Positions 8,683 through 17,929 of a stretch of DNA of 64,000 nt are shown piece after piece; the stretch's first letter is position 1, and each line of letters starts with the position of its first letter. The stretch covers positions 62,001 to 126,000 of the forward strand of contig NZ_JAGGKH010000005.1 in assembly GCF_017873565.1 (NCBI RefSeq). The letters are read 5' to 3'. A program made the position numbers and the translations under genes. Under the pieces are notes generated by a model. The model was not told the DNA's origin. It did not search any database and saw only the letters and a program-made list of their open reading frames with translations. Source of the stretch: Lederbergia galactosidilytica. GTDB taxonomy: Bacteria; Bacillota; Bacilli; Bacillales; Bacillaceae_C.

Positions 8683-8854
8683 GTTAGGTCATTTACTTAC
8701 CTAAGATAAACTATAATGCATTCTTTCAAACCGACTTGGTTGAAACGCTGAGACGAGAAGGACAGAATAGTTTATTGCTGCTAAGCTAGATGAAACGTTG
8801 CTTTTCATACGAAAATTATTGAATAAGCATGATAGAAAATAGAGAGGTGAGGTA

Positions 8855-9073
8855 ATGATTGACTCATTACAGCGAATAAATGAATTAGCAAAGAAGCAAC
8901 GTGAACAAGGTTTGACAAATAAAGAAAAAATTGAACAACAAGTACTCAGAGAAGATTATTTACGCCAAATACGTGGACAGGTTCTCAATACTTTCACGGG
9001 ACTGAAGGTGTTGGATCGACTTGGGAATGATGTAACACCCGAAAAGGTTCGCAATTTAACAGCGAAAGACTAA
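8855..9073 (+). CDS. DUF896 family small protein (YnzC-like)
   Basis: It encodes 72 residues with the DUF896 pattern: IDSLQRINELAKKQREQGLT, EKIEQQVLREDYLRQIRGQ and a C-terminal DRLGNDVTPEKVR. The protein is small, helical and cytoplasmic. B. subtilis YnzC of this family is linked to the SOS-induced yneA operon, but no LexA/DinR box is visible here. AGAGAGGTGAGG precedes the ATG. The molecular function is unknown. Confidence 0.85.
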   Translation: MIDSLQRINELAKKQREQGLTNKEKIEQQVLREDYLRQIRGQVLNTFTGLKVLDRLGNDVTPEKVRNLTAKD

Positions 9074-9157
9074 AAGTGTAAGAGTGTTTATCAAATTCCC
9101 TTCCCTAATAGCAGAAATTATTAATAATGATAGAAAGTATTTTCAGAGGAGGGATGA

Positions 9158-10279
<1,122 letters not shown>

Positions 10280-10456
10280 CAAACTACAGTTTTTCTTTGT
10301 TAGGCATTAAAGCGGAAAGATAAAAAGGATGAAAGTTACTATCTTTAATCGTATAGAGACGTTATGGTGATGATAAATAAAGTCGCACATGATGGGATGG
10401 AGAAATGTTGGTCTCCATTTTTATATAAATATTACGATTGGCAAAGGAGATTAGTC

Positions 10457-11179
10457 ATGCAGACGGATGTTTCCATTTTTCTTGCATTTGGTGCAGGAGT
10501 TTTAACATTTGTATCACCTTGTGTATTTCCGTTATATCCAGCATTTTTGTCATATATCACTGGTATAAGTGTTTCAGATATTCAAAGTGGTAAACTGAGA
10601 GGGCAAGGAAAAGCGATTATTCATACAGTACTTTTTTTAATAGGATTCTCAATAATTTATTTAGTGCTAGGATTAAGTTCAGCAGGAAGTGCAACTCTAA
10701 TAGAAAATTGGTATTTGCGATATGGTGATTTGATTCGGCAAATAGGGGCGATTTTAATCGTTTTCTTTGGTCTCGTAACTGTTGGTATATTACAGCCAAA
10801 GTTTTTGATGAAGGATCATAAGCTTAATTTTCAAAATAAGCCATCGGGTTACATTGGGACAATATTAATTGGGCTTGCTTTTGCATTAGGGTGGACACCT
10901 TGTACAGGGCCAATATTATCAGCTACATTGGCACTTGTTGGGGCAAATCCATCACAGGGTTTATGGTATATGTCTTCTTATGTATTAGGCTTTAGTGTTC
11001 CGTTTCTCTTAATGGCATTTTTTATTACTAAACTTACATGGTTAAAAAAACATACTGGTACTTTTATGAAAATTGGTGGTGGTGTGATGATTCTAATGGG
11101 TGTTATTTTGTTTTTTGATCAATTTCAACTTATTAATTCGCTATTTACACCAATCTTTGGAGATTTCCAAGGTTTTTAG
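10457..11179 (+). CDS. ccdA: Cytochrome c biogenesis protein CcdA (thiol transporter)
   Basis: It encodes 240 residues with six hydrophobic helices of the DsbD/CcdA family, close to the 235 of B. subtilis CcdA. Two conserved cysteines, in FVSPCVFPLYPAFLSY near the N-terminus and GWTPCTGPILSATL in the middle, carry electrons from cytoplasmic thioredoxin across the membrane for cytochrome c maturation or spore synthesis. The start at 10457 is chosen because AAAGGAG lies 7 bases upstream. The frame is open further upstream (10364), but that segment lacks a ribosome binding site. No partner thioredoxin-like gene is adjacent. Confidence 0.9.
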   Translation: MQTDVSIFLAFGAGVLTFVSPCVFPLYPAFLSYITGISVSDIQSGKLRGQGKAIIHTVLFLIGFSIIYLVLGLSSAGSATLIENWYLRYGDLIRQIGAILIVFFGLVTVGILQPKFLMKDHKLNFQNKPSGYIGTILIGLAFALGWTPCTGPILSATLALVGANPSQGLWYMSSYVLGFSVPFLLMAFFITKLTWLKKHTGTFMKIGGGVMILMGVILFFDQFQLINSLFTPIFGDFQGF

Positions 11180-11335
11180 TTTTTAATTACCGAAGTTATC
11201 GTATGTTTCTCATTACTAAAAATACTTACTTTTAGTGCGTGAAGAGTTGTCATAGTTAGATTTAAAAGCGATAGTTCGATATGGGGTAATTAGAATATTC
11301 TTTTTGTCTCATAAAATGGATTGGAAGGTATTTAT

Positions 11336-11611
11336 ATGAACCAGACTCACGAGCAAGTGATTAATAAAACGGATCTGCACTTTTTTAGATATTGCCAAGA
11401 TCTTTATGGAATAAATCGAGGAGTTTATAACACGATTGAGCAGTGGTTTTATAATAAAGACATTTTAAATATTGTGGATAGAAGAAAATATATCCTTTGT
11501 TTTCTTGAATTTGTATATGGCAATGAAAAGGGGGATGGGAAGTTTGGAAAAGAAGGATTAGTAAATAAGCTGAAAAGGTTTTGGGAAAGGCTAGATACAC
11601 AAATGGAGTGA
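11336..11611 (+). CDS. Small hypothetical protein
   Basis: A 91-residue protein begins MNQTHEQVINKTDLHFFRYC. GGAAGG lies 9 bases before its ATG. It is charged and aromatic-rich, with no signal peptide or membrane segment, so probably cytoplasmic. I do not recognise a family. It follows ccdA by 156 bases and is probably transcribed separately. Confidence 0.6.
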   Translation: MNQTHEQVINKTDLHFFRYCQDLYGINRGVYNTIEQWFYNKDILNIVDRRKYILCFLEFVYGNEKGDGKFGKEGLVNKLKRFWERLDTQME

Positions 11612-11760
11612 GAAATCCTCCATTATGGAAAGTGAGGGGATCTCTGTTAAAGATAACTAAGACAATAGAGAGCAGTCAATATGCATGAGCTTTGCGCTTT
11701 AGAATTCCACCATCTGTATAAATAATTTGTAAGATAATTTTTACGTAATAAATAATAAGA

Positions 11761-11810
11761 CTGAACAATCTTTTCAAAAACTTATATGTTAATTTGAGCA
11801 GATTGTTCAG
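11761..11810. terminator. Inverted repeat between the small protein and the SDR gene
   Basis: CTGAACAATCT and AGATTGTTCAG form a perfect 11-bp inverted repeat around 28 bases. It lies between two genes whose 3' ends face each other and could terminate either, but the T tract is poor on both sides. The rest of 11612-11887 shows nothing. Confidence 0.45.
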
Positions 11811-11887
11811 CTTGTATAATGAGAAAAATGCAGGTCACTTTCAGGTTACAAACTTTGCCACAGTCTTATGCTAGTATTTTTTTGTTA

Positions 11888-12682
11888 TTAAAATACACTA
11901 CGAACTAATCCCCCATCTATTCGTAACGCGGAACCATTAATAGCGGAAGATAGGGGACTACTTAAAAAGGTAACGAGATGGGCAATTTCTTCTGGACGAA
12001 TAAGCCTCTGAATAATGGAGGTTGGCCGATTCTCTTGCATAAATCGTCTTTCAGCTTCTTCCATTGTCAATTTCTCATTAGGATAAAGGCTATTTAACAT
12101 CGTTTCCACACCTTCTGTCAATGTGGAACCAGGCATAATAGTATTGACAGTGACATTTGTGCCTTTAGTTAGCTCAGCTAAACTACGGGAAAGTGAGAGT
12201 TGCATTGTTTTGGTTGCGCTATAATGAGCCATTTCTAGAGATGGCATAATGGCAGCTTCACTAGCGATAAAGATAACTCTGCCTTCATTCTTCTGAATCA
12301 TTTGTTTTAGATAGTGTCGAGTAAGTCGAACACCACTCATGACGTTAGTTTCAAATAGCTTAAACCAATCCTCATCAGAGATATCGAAATATTCAACAGG
12401 CTCAAAAATTCCCAAGTTGTTAATAAGAATGTCTACTTTTGGGTGCTTCTCAATAGTCTTTAGGCACCCTTGTTTTGTTCCTAAATCAGCTACAACTGAA
12501 TGAAGGATAGCATCAGGATACTTTGTTTGGATTTCCTTTATCGTTTGGTTGACTTTTTCTCCACGCCGTCCATTAATAAGTACAATAGCACCTTCCGCTA
12601 CTAATGACATGGCGATTGCTTTGCCAATTCCCGATGTAGACCCAGTAACCAGTACTGTTTTACCACTTAAATTCAGATTCAT
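11888..12682 (-). CDS. Short-chain dehydrogenase/reductase (SDR)
   Basis: This 264-residue classical SDR is an NAD(P)-dependent oxidoreductase acting in the cytoplasm. The cofactor motif TGSTSGIG is at residues 14-21, the structural NNLG motif follows at about 88, and the catalytic S...YSATK sits near residue 158. It ends in the usual GSALRIDGG segment. The substrate is unknown. Its start has GGGAGGAACCTGT upstream. The next gene on the same strand, a decayed aldo/keto reductase 100 bases upstream, may have shared its regulation by the HxlR protein at 14151. Confidence 0.9.
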   Translation of the reverse strand: MNLNLSGKTVLVTGSTSGIGKAIAMSLVAEGAIVLINGRRGEKVNQTIKEIQTKYPDAILHSVVADLGTKQGCLKTIEKHPKVDILINNLGIFEPVEYFDISDEDWFKLFETNVMSGVRLTRHYLKQMIQKNEGRVIFIASEAAIMPSLEMAHYSATKTMQLSLSRSLAELTKGTNVTVNTIMPGSTLTEGVETMLNSLYPNEKLTMEEAERRFMQENRPTSIIQRLIRPEEIAHLVTFLSSPLSSAINGSALRIDGGLVRSVF

Positions 12683-12781
12683 ACAGGTTCCTCCCAGATT
12701 CTTGTTTCAATATGGATTACTCCTCTTAACATAAGAGGAGCCACCTATTTCTCAAAAAAAAGTGTATCCTAACGCTTCATA

Positions 12782-13628
12782 TTAAAAGTCAAAATTATCC
12801 GGGTCTGGACCGACTCGATAATCCTGATTCAAGTCGTCAATGATTTGCATTTCCTCTTTCGTCAATTCAAAATCAAACACATTCGCATTTTCAACAATTC
12901 GCTGCTCTTTTGTTGATTTTGGAATGATAACAATCCCATGTTGCAAGTCCCAACGCAAAATAATTTGGGGCGACAGATTTCTTATGCTTGTTCGCAATTT
13001 CCAGTAAAACGTCATTGTCTAGCAGCTGACCTTGCATTAATGGTGACCATGCTTCAAGCTGAATGCCGTTGTTTTGACAAAATGCTTGCAGCTCCTTTTG
13101 AGTTAATCGAGGATGGCGCTCTACTTGATTGACCATCGGCTTAATTTCAGCATCCTTCATTAAGTCTCCCAAATGATGAATTTGAAAATTACTTACACCA
13201 ATTGCTTTTACTCGACCTTCTTTATAAAGAGTTTCTAATGCTCTTCACGCATCTTTATATTTCCCTTCAACCGGCCAATGAATCAAATATAAATCTAAAT
13301 ATTCGAGTCCAAGTTTCTTTAAGCTCGTTTCATAAGCAGCAATCGTGGCTTAATATCCTAAATCCGAGTTCCAAACCTTTGAAGTAACAAATAACTCTTC
13401 TCTTGAAATACCCGCTTCTTTTAAGGCTTCTTGGATCCCTGTGCCAACACCCTCTTCATTTTCATAAATAGCTGCTGTATCCACACTGCGGTAGCCATGT
13501 TTAATAGCTGTTTTTACTGCGTTCACCAATTCAGGACCTTCTTCGACTTTAAAAACTCCTAATCCAAACCAAGGCATTTTCACACCATTATGCAAAGTTG
13601 TTGTATCTTGTAAGTTTTTTACCATCAT
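12782..13628 (-). pseudogene. Aldo/keto reductase, decayed (two stops and a frameshift)
   Basis: The combined frames give an aldo/keto reductase of about 280 residues, related to Bacillus YvgN/YtbE. They contain NGVKMPWFGLGVFKVEEG, the catalytic-Asp/Tyr region [31 protein letters not shown], and a C-terminal IVIIPKSTKEQRI NADPH-binding segment. Three lesions are visible. TAA (13350-13352) probably replaces a Glu codon in [13 protein letters not shown] (13245-13247) probably replaces Trp in KDA-RALETL. An extra base in the GGGG run at 12967-12970 shifts the frame; removing it restores KSVAQIILRWDLQHG. GGAGG lies 8 bases before the ATG at 13628. Three lesions mark a true pseudogene. Confidence 0.9.
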
Positions 13629-13755
13629 CTTTAAAACCTCCAACAATCTATTTATATAATATTCACTTCATCTTACATTCCAATGCTTAACTACATCTTT
13701 TTAAGACTGCAGTAGAGTTTATAACTCCTCTAATCCAAGACATATAATTATCCAG

Positions 13756-13785
13756 CAAAAAAATAGGGCTCCAATTGTTAGCCCT
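13756..13785 (-). terminator. Intrinsic terminator, minus strand
   Basis: On the minus strand AGGGCT-AACAATTGG-AGCCCT is followed by ATTTTTTT. It would end a leftward gene, yet only a 38-codon protein remnant lies directly to its right. Confidence 0.8.
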
Positions 13786-13803
13786 AAGGTATATTAATAA
13801 CAG

Positions 13804-13917
13804 TTAATCAACAACGATCACTGGAATCCTTGAGTTAATTGCGATCAAAGGTAGCAATACGGAACTGCTCATTTCTTGCCATCCCGAATGTAAAGGAGCA
13901 GTAGCTGCTAAAGCAAA
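13804..13917 (-). pseudogene. 3' remnant of an unidentified gene
   Basis: A frame without a start reads FALAATAPLHSGWQEMSSSV and on to RIPVIVVD-stop just before a good minus-strand terminator. It looks like the C-terminus of a protein whose 5' part has been deleted. The family is not recognised. Confidence 0.35.
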
Positions 13918-14071
13918 TCATAGTTAACGAATTTTTACTTAGTGTATATTCTAACCTCCTTTTTGATTGTTATAAATGGATCCTTTTGCTTCAATGAAAT
14001 ATAAAGATTGAAAGAAAGTATAATATACACCCTCCTGCAAATGTTATTATGATATATATCCTTTATAAGGA

Positions 14072-14120
14072 AAAGTACGCACTTTAAAGTAATGTAGATA
14101 CAAGAAAGTAATATAGGTAC
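14072..14120. promoter_or_regulatory. Putative operators upstream of second hxlR-like gene
   Basis: AAAGT-ACGC-ACTTT (14072-14085) is followed by two direct repeats, AAAGTAATGTAGATAC (14086-14101) and AAAGTAATATAGGTAC (14105-14120), offset by 19 bases, about two helical turns. The next gene encodes a DNA-binding HxlR protein, so autoregulation is likely. The rest of 13918-14150 shows nothing else. Confidence 0.55.
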
Positions 14121-14150
14121 TTTTTAGTTCCTATGAAAAGGAGGATATAA

Positions 14151-14522
14151 ATGCATAGAAAGAAATATAACATCTCTGTTGAAGCAACATTGGAAGTAAT
14201 AGGTGGAAAATGGAAATGTGTTATTCTTTGCCATCTAACACATGGAAAAAGACGTACAAGTGAATTGAAACGTCTGATGCCAAATATTACACAAAAAATG
14301 TTAACTCAACAATTACGTGAATTAGAAGAGGATGGAGTTATTAACCGCATTATTTATCATCAAATTCCTCCAAAGGTGGAATATGAGCTAAGTGAATATG
14401 GGCGAAGCTTAGAAGGTATTTTAAATTCATTATGTGTATGGGGAGAAAATCATATTACCAAAGTATATGGTGATAAATCAGCTGTATTAGAGAAGAGTAT
14501 TTTAAATGATAACCTGAAGTAA
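14151..14522 (+). CDS. HxlR-family transcriptional regulator
   Basis: It encodes 123 residues with the HxlR core: EVIGGKWKCVILCHL, ITQKMLTQQLRELEEDG and YHQIPPKVEYELSEYG. Two cysteines (23 and 28) lie in the first helix region, where related redox-sensing HxlR proteins have reactive Cys. AAAAGGAGG precedes the ATG. The genes on its left, an SDR and a broken aldo/keto reductase, are typical aldehyde or quinone detoxification targets of such regulators. Target assignment is inference from position. Confidence 0.85.
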   Translation: MHRKKYNISVEATLEVIGGKWKCVILCHLTHGKRRTSELKRLMPNITQKMLTQQLRELEEDGVINRIIYHQIPPKVEYELSEYGRSLEGILNSLCVWGENHITKVYGDKSAVLEKSILNDNLK

Positions 14523-14677
14523 CATTTGCTAGAAGTAATTAACGTTAAATTCAACGATTTCGCGGCTTTCTCTAAATATGATGTGGTCTAATTTGCTCAA
14601 AAGAGAAAATATTATTTGATAACTGGCTAAGTTTAAAATAACAAGATGTTCACAAGGGCTAGCGGAAAAGAACAATA

Positions 14678-14727
14678 GACAATCGGCCAAACTCTCACTC
14701 GGCTTGGCTGATTGTCCAATAATTTTT
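14678..14727 (+). terminator. Intrinsic terminator after hxlR-like gene
   Basis: GACAATCGGCCAA pairs with TTGGCTGATTGTC (one mismatch) around 13 bases. CAATAATTTTTA follows. Confidence 0.75.
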
Positions 14728-14738
14728 ACTTTAATGCT

Positions 14739-14882
14739 TTATTCTTTATTTTTGAATGTTTGTTCACTATTTTGTCCAAAAGGTTCCGGGCCTTTCCCAC
14801 CATTGCCGCGTTCGAATGGGTTTCCACTCATCATACCATTTGAATTTTCTTCTGTAACGCCATCTTCATTCAAGTAAGTCAT
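14739..14882 (-). CDS. Short 47-codon frame, Gly/Asn-rich
   Basis: The frame starts MTYLNEDGVTEENSNGMM and continues with a Gly/Asn/Pro-rich stretch ending in FKNKE. It is in frame with, and 9 codons beyond, the stop of the ferredoxin-NADP reductase gene upstream; the bases between also read as protein (AVKYPTSTI). No ribosome binding site precedes its ATG. It may be the remnant 3' end of another gene rather than an independent gene. Confidence 0.3.
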   Translation of the reverse strand: MTYLNEDGVTEENSNGMMSGNPFERGNGGKGPEPFGQNSEQTFKNKE

Positions 14883-14909
14883 AATAGTGGAGGTTGGGTA
14901 CTTCACTGC

Positions 14910-15962
14910 TTACACCGTATACATTTGTTTGATAATCTCGTGGTTTTTCTGGGTAAATAAGTCATTATGGGAAGAAACCATCCCCCAAGATGTTGCATCA
15001 GGTGTAATATACTGTTTCGCCTTGTTTACCGCATTGGCGGCATCTTGGAATGCGCCGGCAATCAGGAGGAGCTTACCTTGATGGTGCAAGATATCGCCCG
15101 CGGCATACAAGCCCTCTATAGAAGTCTCACTCATTGGACTTCCTGCTATGCAGTATTCATTTTCCATGGCAATATCCAGTTCGCTATTTTTTAGTAGGTC
15201 ACTGTCTCGTTCATATCCATGATTAATAATAACTTCATCGATGTCCACTGTTATTTTTTCGTCGTTTTCGCCGCGATTCAATAAGACTTTTGCAATTTTT
15301 TTATTATCAGAGGATGCGATCAAATCTTTTATTGTTGTATTAAACAAGCAATCCACTGTGCTGTTAAGTAGTTGTGTTACTTGAGCTTCATGTCCGTTCA
15401 GCCTATCTTTTCTATAAGTTAAGTATACCTTATTTGCGATCGGTTCTAGCATGTTGGCCCAATCAATTGCCGAATTACCGCCGCCCGAAATCAGAACTGT
15501 TTTGTTTTTAAAATGGGCCAAAGATTTAACTGAGTAGTGTAAATTAGTCTGTTCAAATCGCTCGGCATTATCAATACATAGTTTGTTTGGTTTCAGAATA
15601 CCGCCGCCTACAGCAAGAATAACTGTTTTAGAATAATGCTTCTCACCGGATAACGTATGTAGAATGAACTGACCTTTTTCATCTTTAGACAGAGAAGTCA
15701 CCTTTTCTCCGAGCACAACTTCTGGATCAAACGTCAAACCTTGTGTCACCACTTGCTCAATTAACTGGGTGCCTGTAACAGGTGTTAGCCCACCTACATC
15801 CCAAATCATTTTCTCAGGATATACATGAACTTTGCCACCGAGAAAAGGTTGGAACTCAATAATTTTAGTTTTTAACTCACGTAACCCACTATAGAAGGAT
15901 GCAAACAACCCCGCTGGACCGCCGCCAATAATTGTCACATCAAAAATTTGGTCTGTATTCAT
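14910..15962 (-). CDS. Ferredoxin-NADP(+) reductase, thioredoxin-reductase-like type (YumC/YcgT)
   Basis: This 350-residue flavoprotein moves electrons between NADPH and ferredoxin or flavodoxin in the cytoplasm. The FAD motif GGGPAG is at 12-17, the NADPH motif SGGGNSAIDW at about 160-169, and the FAD-binding AAGDI segment near the C-terminus. It lacks the redox CxxC of thioredoxin reductases, as expected for this type. The length is slightly above B. subtilis YumC/YcgT (about 330-336). A Fur-like box lies about 220 bases upstream, and the iron-siderophore operon is the next unit. A role in reductive iron release or iron-starvation flavodoxin metabolism fits. Confidence 0.88.
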   Translation of the reverse strand: MNTDQIFDVTIIGGGPAGLFASFYSGLRELKTKIIEFQPFLGGKVHVYPEKMIWDVGGLTPVTGTQLIEQVVTQGLTFDPEVVLGEKVTSLSKDEKGQFILHTLSGEKHYSKTVILAVGGGILKPNKLCIDNAERFEQTNLHYSVKSLAHFKNKTVLISGGGNSAIDWANMLEPIANKVYLTYRKDRLNGHEAQVTQLLNSTVDCLFNTTIKDLIASSDNKKIAKVLLNRGENDEKITVDIDEVIINHGYERDSDLLKNSELDIAMENEYCIAGSPMSETSIEGLYAAGDILHHQGKLLLIAGAFQDAANAVNKAKQYITPDATSWGMVSSHNDLFTQKNHEIIKQMYTV

Positions 15963-16179
15963 ATTAACGTCTCCTTGTCACGTTATATTCGGTAGGCTGT
16001 CTGGTAAATTTCTTGTTCACGGCACTACCTATAATAAAACGGAAAATACTGAAAATAGCGAACGTCTTTAATGTCGTCCACACCTATCCAAAAGGCCGTT
16101 CAATGATCTCAAAGCTCATTGTTCTATAAGTTTAATGACTCATGTGGAAAATTTATATATCCAAAGTAAACCAATCAAT

Positions 16180-16194
16180 TGAAAATGATTATCA
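16180..16194. promoter_or_regulatory. Fur box 1
   Basis: TGAAAATGATTATCA matches the 7-1-7 Fur consensus TGATAATNATTATCA at all but one defined position. It lies upstream of the leftward ferredoxin-NADP reductase gene and would give iron repression. Confidence 0.7.
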
Positions 16195-16394
16195 CTATCA
16201 TAAGATATGATAGCAGATGAATTTAAATGATTCAACAACGGATTTAGTTCTATTGGGAGACAAGCTATGAATATCGACTACGGGCAATGATAACAAGCTT
16301 AAACAATGTATTGAGAATTTGGAGCTATGATTAGCAGGTGATTAACATTGAAGATGATAAACTGTGCAATTACAATAAATCTAATAATTTTTAA

Positions 16395-16441
16395 TTGACA
16401 ATAAATCGGAGAAATCGTAAACTAAGTGATAATGATTATCA
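16395..16441 (+). promoter_or_regulatory. Sigma-A-like promoter with perfect Fur box 2
   Basis: TTGACA (16395-16400), a 17-base spacer and TAAACT (16418-16423) are followed directly by TGATAATGATTATCA (16427-16441), a perfect 7-1-7 Fur site over the predicted transcription start. The first downstream start, ATG at about 16459 behind GGAGAGGGA, gives only nine codons. The iron operon starts 430 bases away. Confidence 0.75.
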
Positions 16442-16601
16442 TTATTAAATGGAGAGGGAATGATTTTCTTTAAATCAATAAAAAAGTAGATATAGGTTTG
16501 TCATTAAATAATTTGCAAAATGCCAAATTATCGGAATTATATTCTGGTAGTTAAATGAATCAATTTCATAATAGAGATTTTAGCATTCAAATCCGAACAA
16601 C

Positions 16602-16731
16602 GTTGATTTACGCTTCAGTGGACGCTTTCCGGGGGCGTGCGGTGAGCTTCCTCGTCGCTATATATGCTCCTGCGGGATCTCACCTGTCACGCTAATTCCC
16701 CCAGGAGTCGTCACCTTCTGCTCCAATCAAC
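16602..16731 (-). repeat. Bacillaceae-type interspersed repeat, about 130 bp
   Basis: A GC-rich block in AT-rich surroundings, bounded by GTTGATT and AATCAAC (perfect 7-bp inverted ends). Read on the minus strand it contains GACTCCTGGGGGAA, GATCCCGCAGGAGC and CCCCGGAAAGCGTCC. I know this pattern from intergenic repeats in many Bacillaceae genomes. A related copy lies at 26621-26723 in the opposite orientation. It separates Fur box 2 from the iron operon. Confidence 0.7.
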
Positions 16732-16779
16732 TTAAGTTAGGGAAATACAATGACTAACAATTCAATCTCCTTTAACAAT

Positions 16780-16800
16780 AATGTTCGTGTATTGAACATT
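16780..16800. promoter_or_regulatory. Inverted repeat upstream of iron operon
   Basis: AATGTTC-GTGTATT-GAACATT is a symmetrical 7-7-7 site 70 bases before the binding-protein start. It could be an operator, but no regulator is identified. Confidence 0.4.
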
Positions 16801-16870
16801 AATAAGCAATGATGAAATGGACTCAAATAGTTTTATTTAAAAAATACATTTAATAAGGTAGGGTATGGAA

Positions 16871-17929
16871 ATGATTGCAAAACGAAAGGTTTCATTACTG
16901 TCATTTGTTTTTTTTGCTATGTTCATGGCATTACTAGTTGGTTGTTCAGCTGAATCAAATTCGTCGACTGAGTCAACGAAAAAAGAAACCGTTTCTACAC
17001 CAGAGGAAAATTCTCAATATCCAATCGTAATCGAGCATGCTTTCGGCAAAACTGAAATACCAAGCAAGCCTGAACGAGTTGTAACGATTCAATGGGGAAA
17101 TCATGATGTTGCTCTTGCACTCGGAGTTGTACCTGTAGGCTTTTCGGCTGCAAATTTCGGTGTTCAAGATGACAGCGGGCTATTGCCATGGACTGCTGAA
17201 AAGCTTGAAGAACTCGGTGTAACGGATCCAAATGTATTCCAAGATACGGATGGTCTTGATTTTGAGGCAATTTCAGATGCAAAGCCTGACGTAATTCTTG
17301 CAGCCTACTCGGGAATAACGGAGGAGGACTACCAGCTTCTTAGTCAAATTGCTCCCGTTGTAGCATACCCGAATGCACCGTGGGCAACTACATGGCGCGA
17401 GCAAGTCAGTTATAATGCAAATGGTATGGGCATGAAAGCTGAAGGTGACCAACTTATTAAAGATATTGAAGACATGGTTAATGAAAAGTTAAATGAATAT
17501 CTTCAGATTAAAGGAAAGAGGGTTGTTTGGGTCAACTTCTCAGCTGATGATATGTCTAAATTACATATTTATACACCGGCAGATTCACGTGTTTCTTTCC
17601 TACATGAGTTAGGAATGGAGTATCCTGAAAGTGTTACAGAGCAGATTACGGACCCTACTAGTTATTCTTTAAATCTAAGCGCTGAGAATGCTGAAGCTCT
17701 TTATGATGCTGATTTATTAATTGGATATGGTAATGAGGAATTGTATCAAGCTATTAAAGCTGATCCACTACTTGGTAAAATTCCAGCGATCGAGAGAGGT
17801 TCTGTCGCATTTATTGAGAGTGATACACCTTTAGTAGCTGCTGGAACTCCAAATCCGCTTTCAATATCTTATACGATCGATGATTATCTAGAATTAATTG
17901 GAGGAGCTATTGATAAGTTAAATGAATAG
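16871..17929 (+). CDS. Iron-siderophore ABC transporter, substrate-binding lipoprotein
   Basis: This 352-residue lipoprotein has a signal peptide ending in LLVGC (lipid-anchored Cys25). After a Ser/Thr-rich linker comes a FepB/FhuD-type binding domain that begins at YPIVIEHAFGKTEIPSKPERVVTI as EHAFGKTEIPSKPERVVTI. It captures a ferric siderophore on the outer face of the membrane. The start at 16871 is used because AAGGTAGGG is 7 bases upstream; the in-frame ATG at 16865 is too close to it. It is the first gene of a four-gene operon and overlaps the permease by 8 bases. Which siderophore is bound cannot be read from sequence. Confidence 0.9.
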   Translation: MIAKRKVSLLSFVFFAMFMALLVGCSAESNSSTESTKKETVSTPEENSQYPIVIEHAFGKTEIPSKPERVVTIQWGNHDVALALGVVPVGFSAANFGVQDDSGLLPWTAEKLEELGVTDPNVFQDTDGLDFEAISDAKPDVILAAYSGITEEDYQLLSQIAPVVAYPNAPWATTWREQVSYNANGMGMKAEGDQLIKDIEDMVNEKLNEYLQIKGKRVVWVNFSADDMSKLHIYTPADSRVSFLHELGMEYPESVTEQITDPTSYSLNLSAENAEALYDADLLIGYGNEELYQAIKADPLLGKIPAIERGSVAFIESDTPLVAAGTPNPLSISYTIDDYLELIGGAIDKLNE

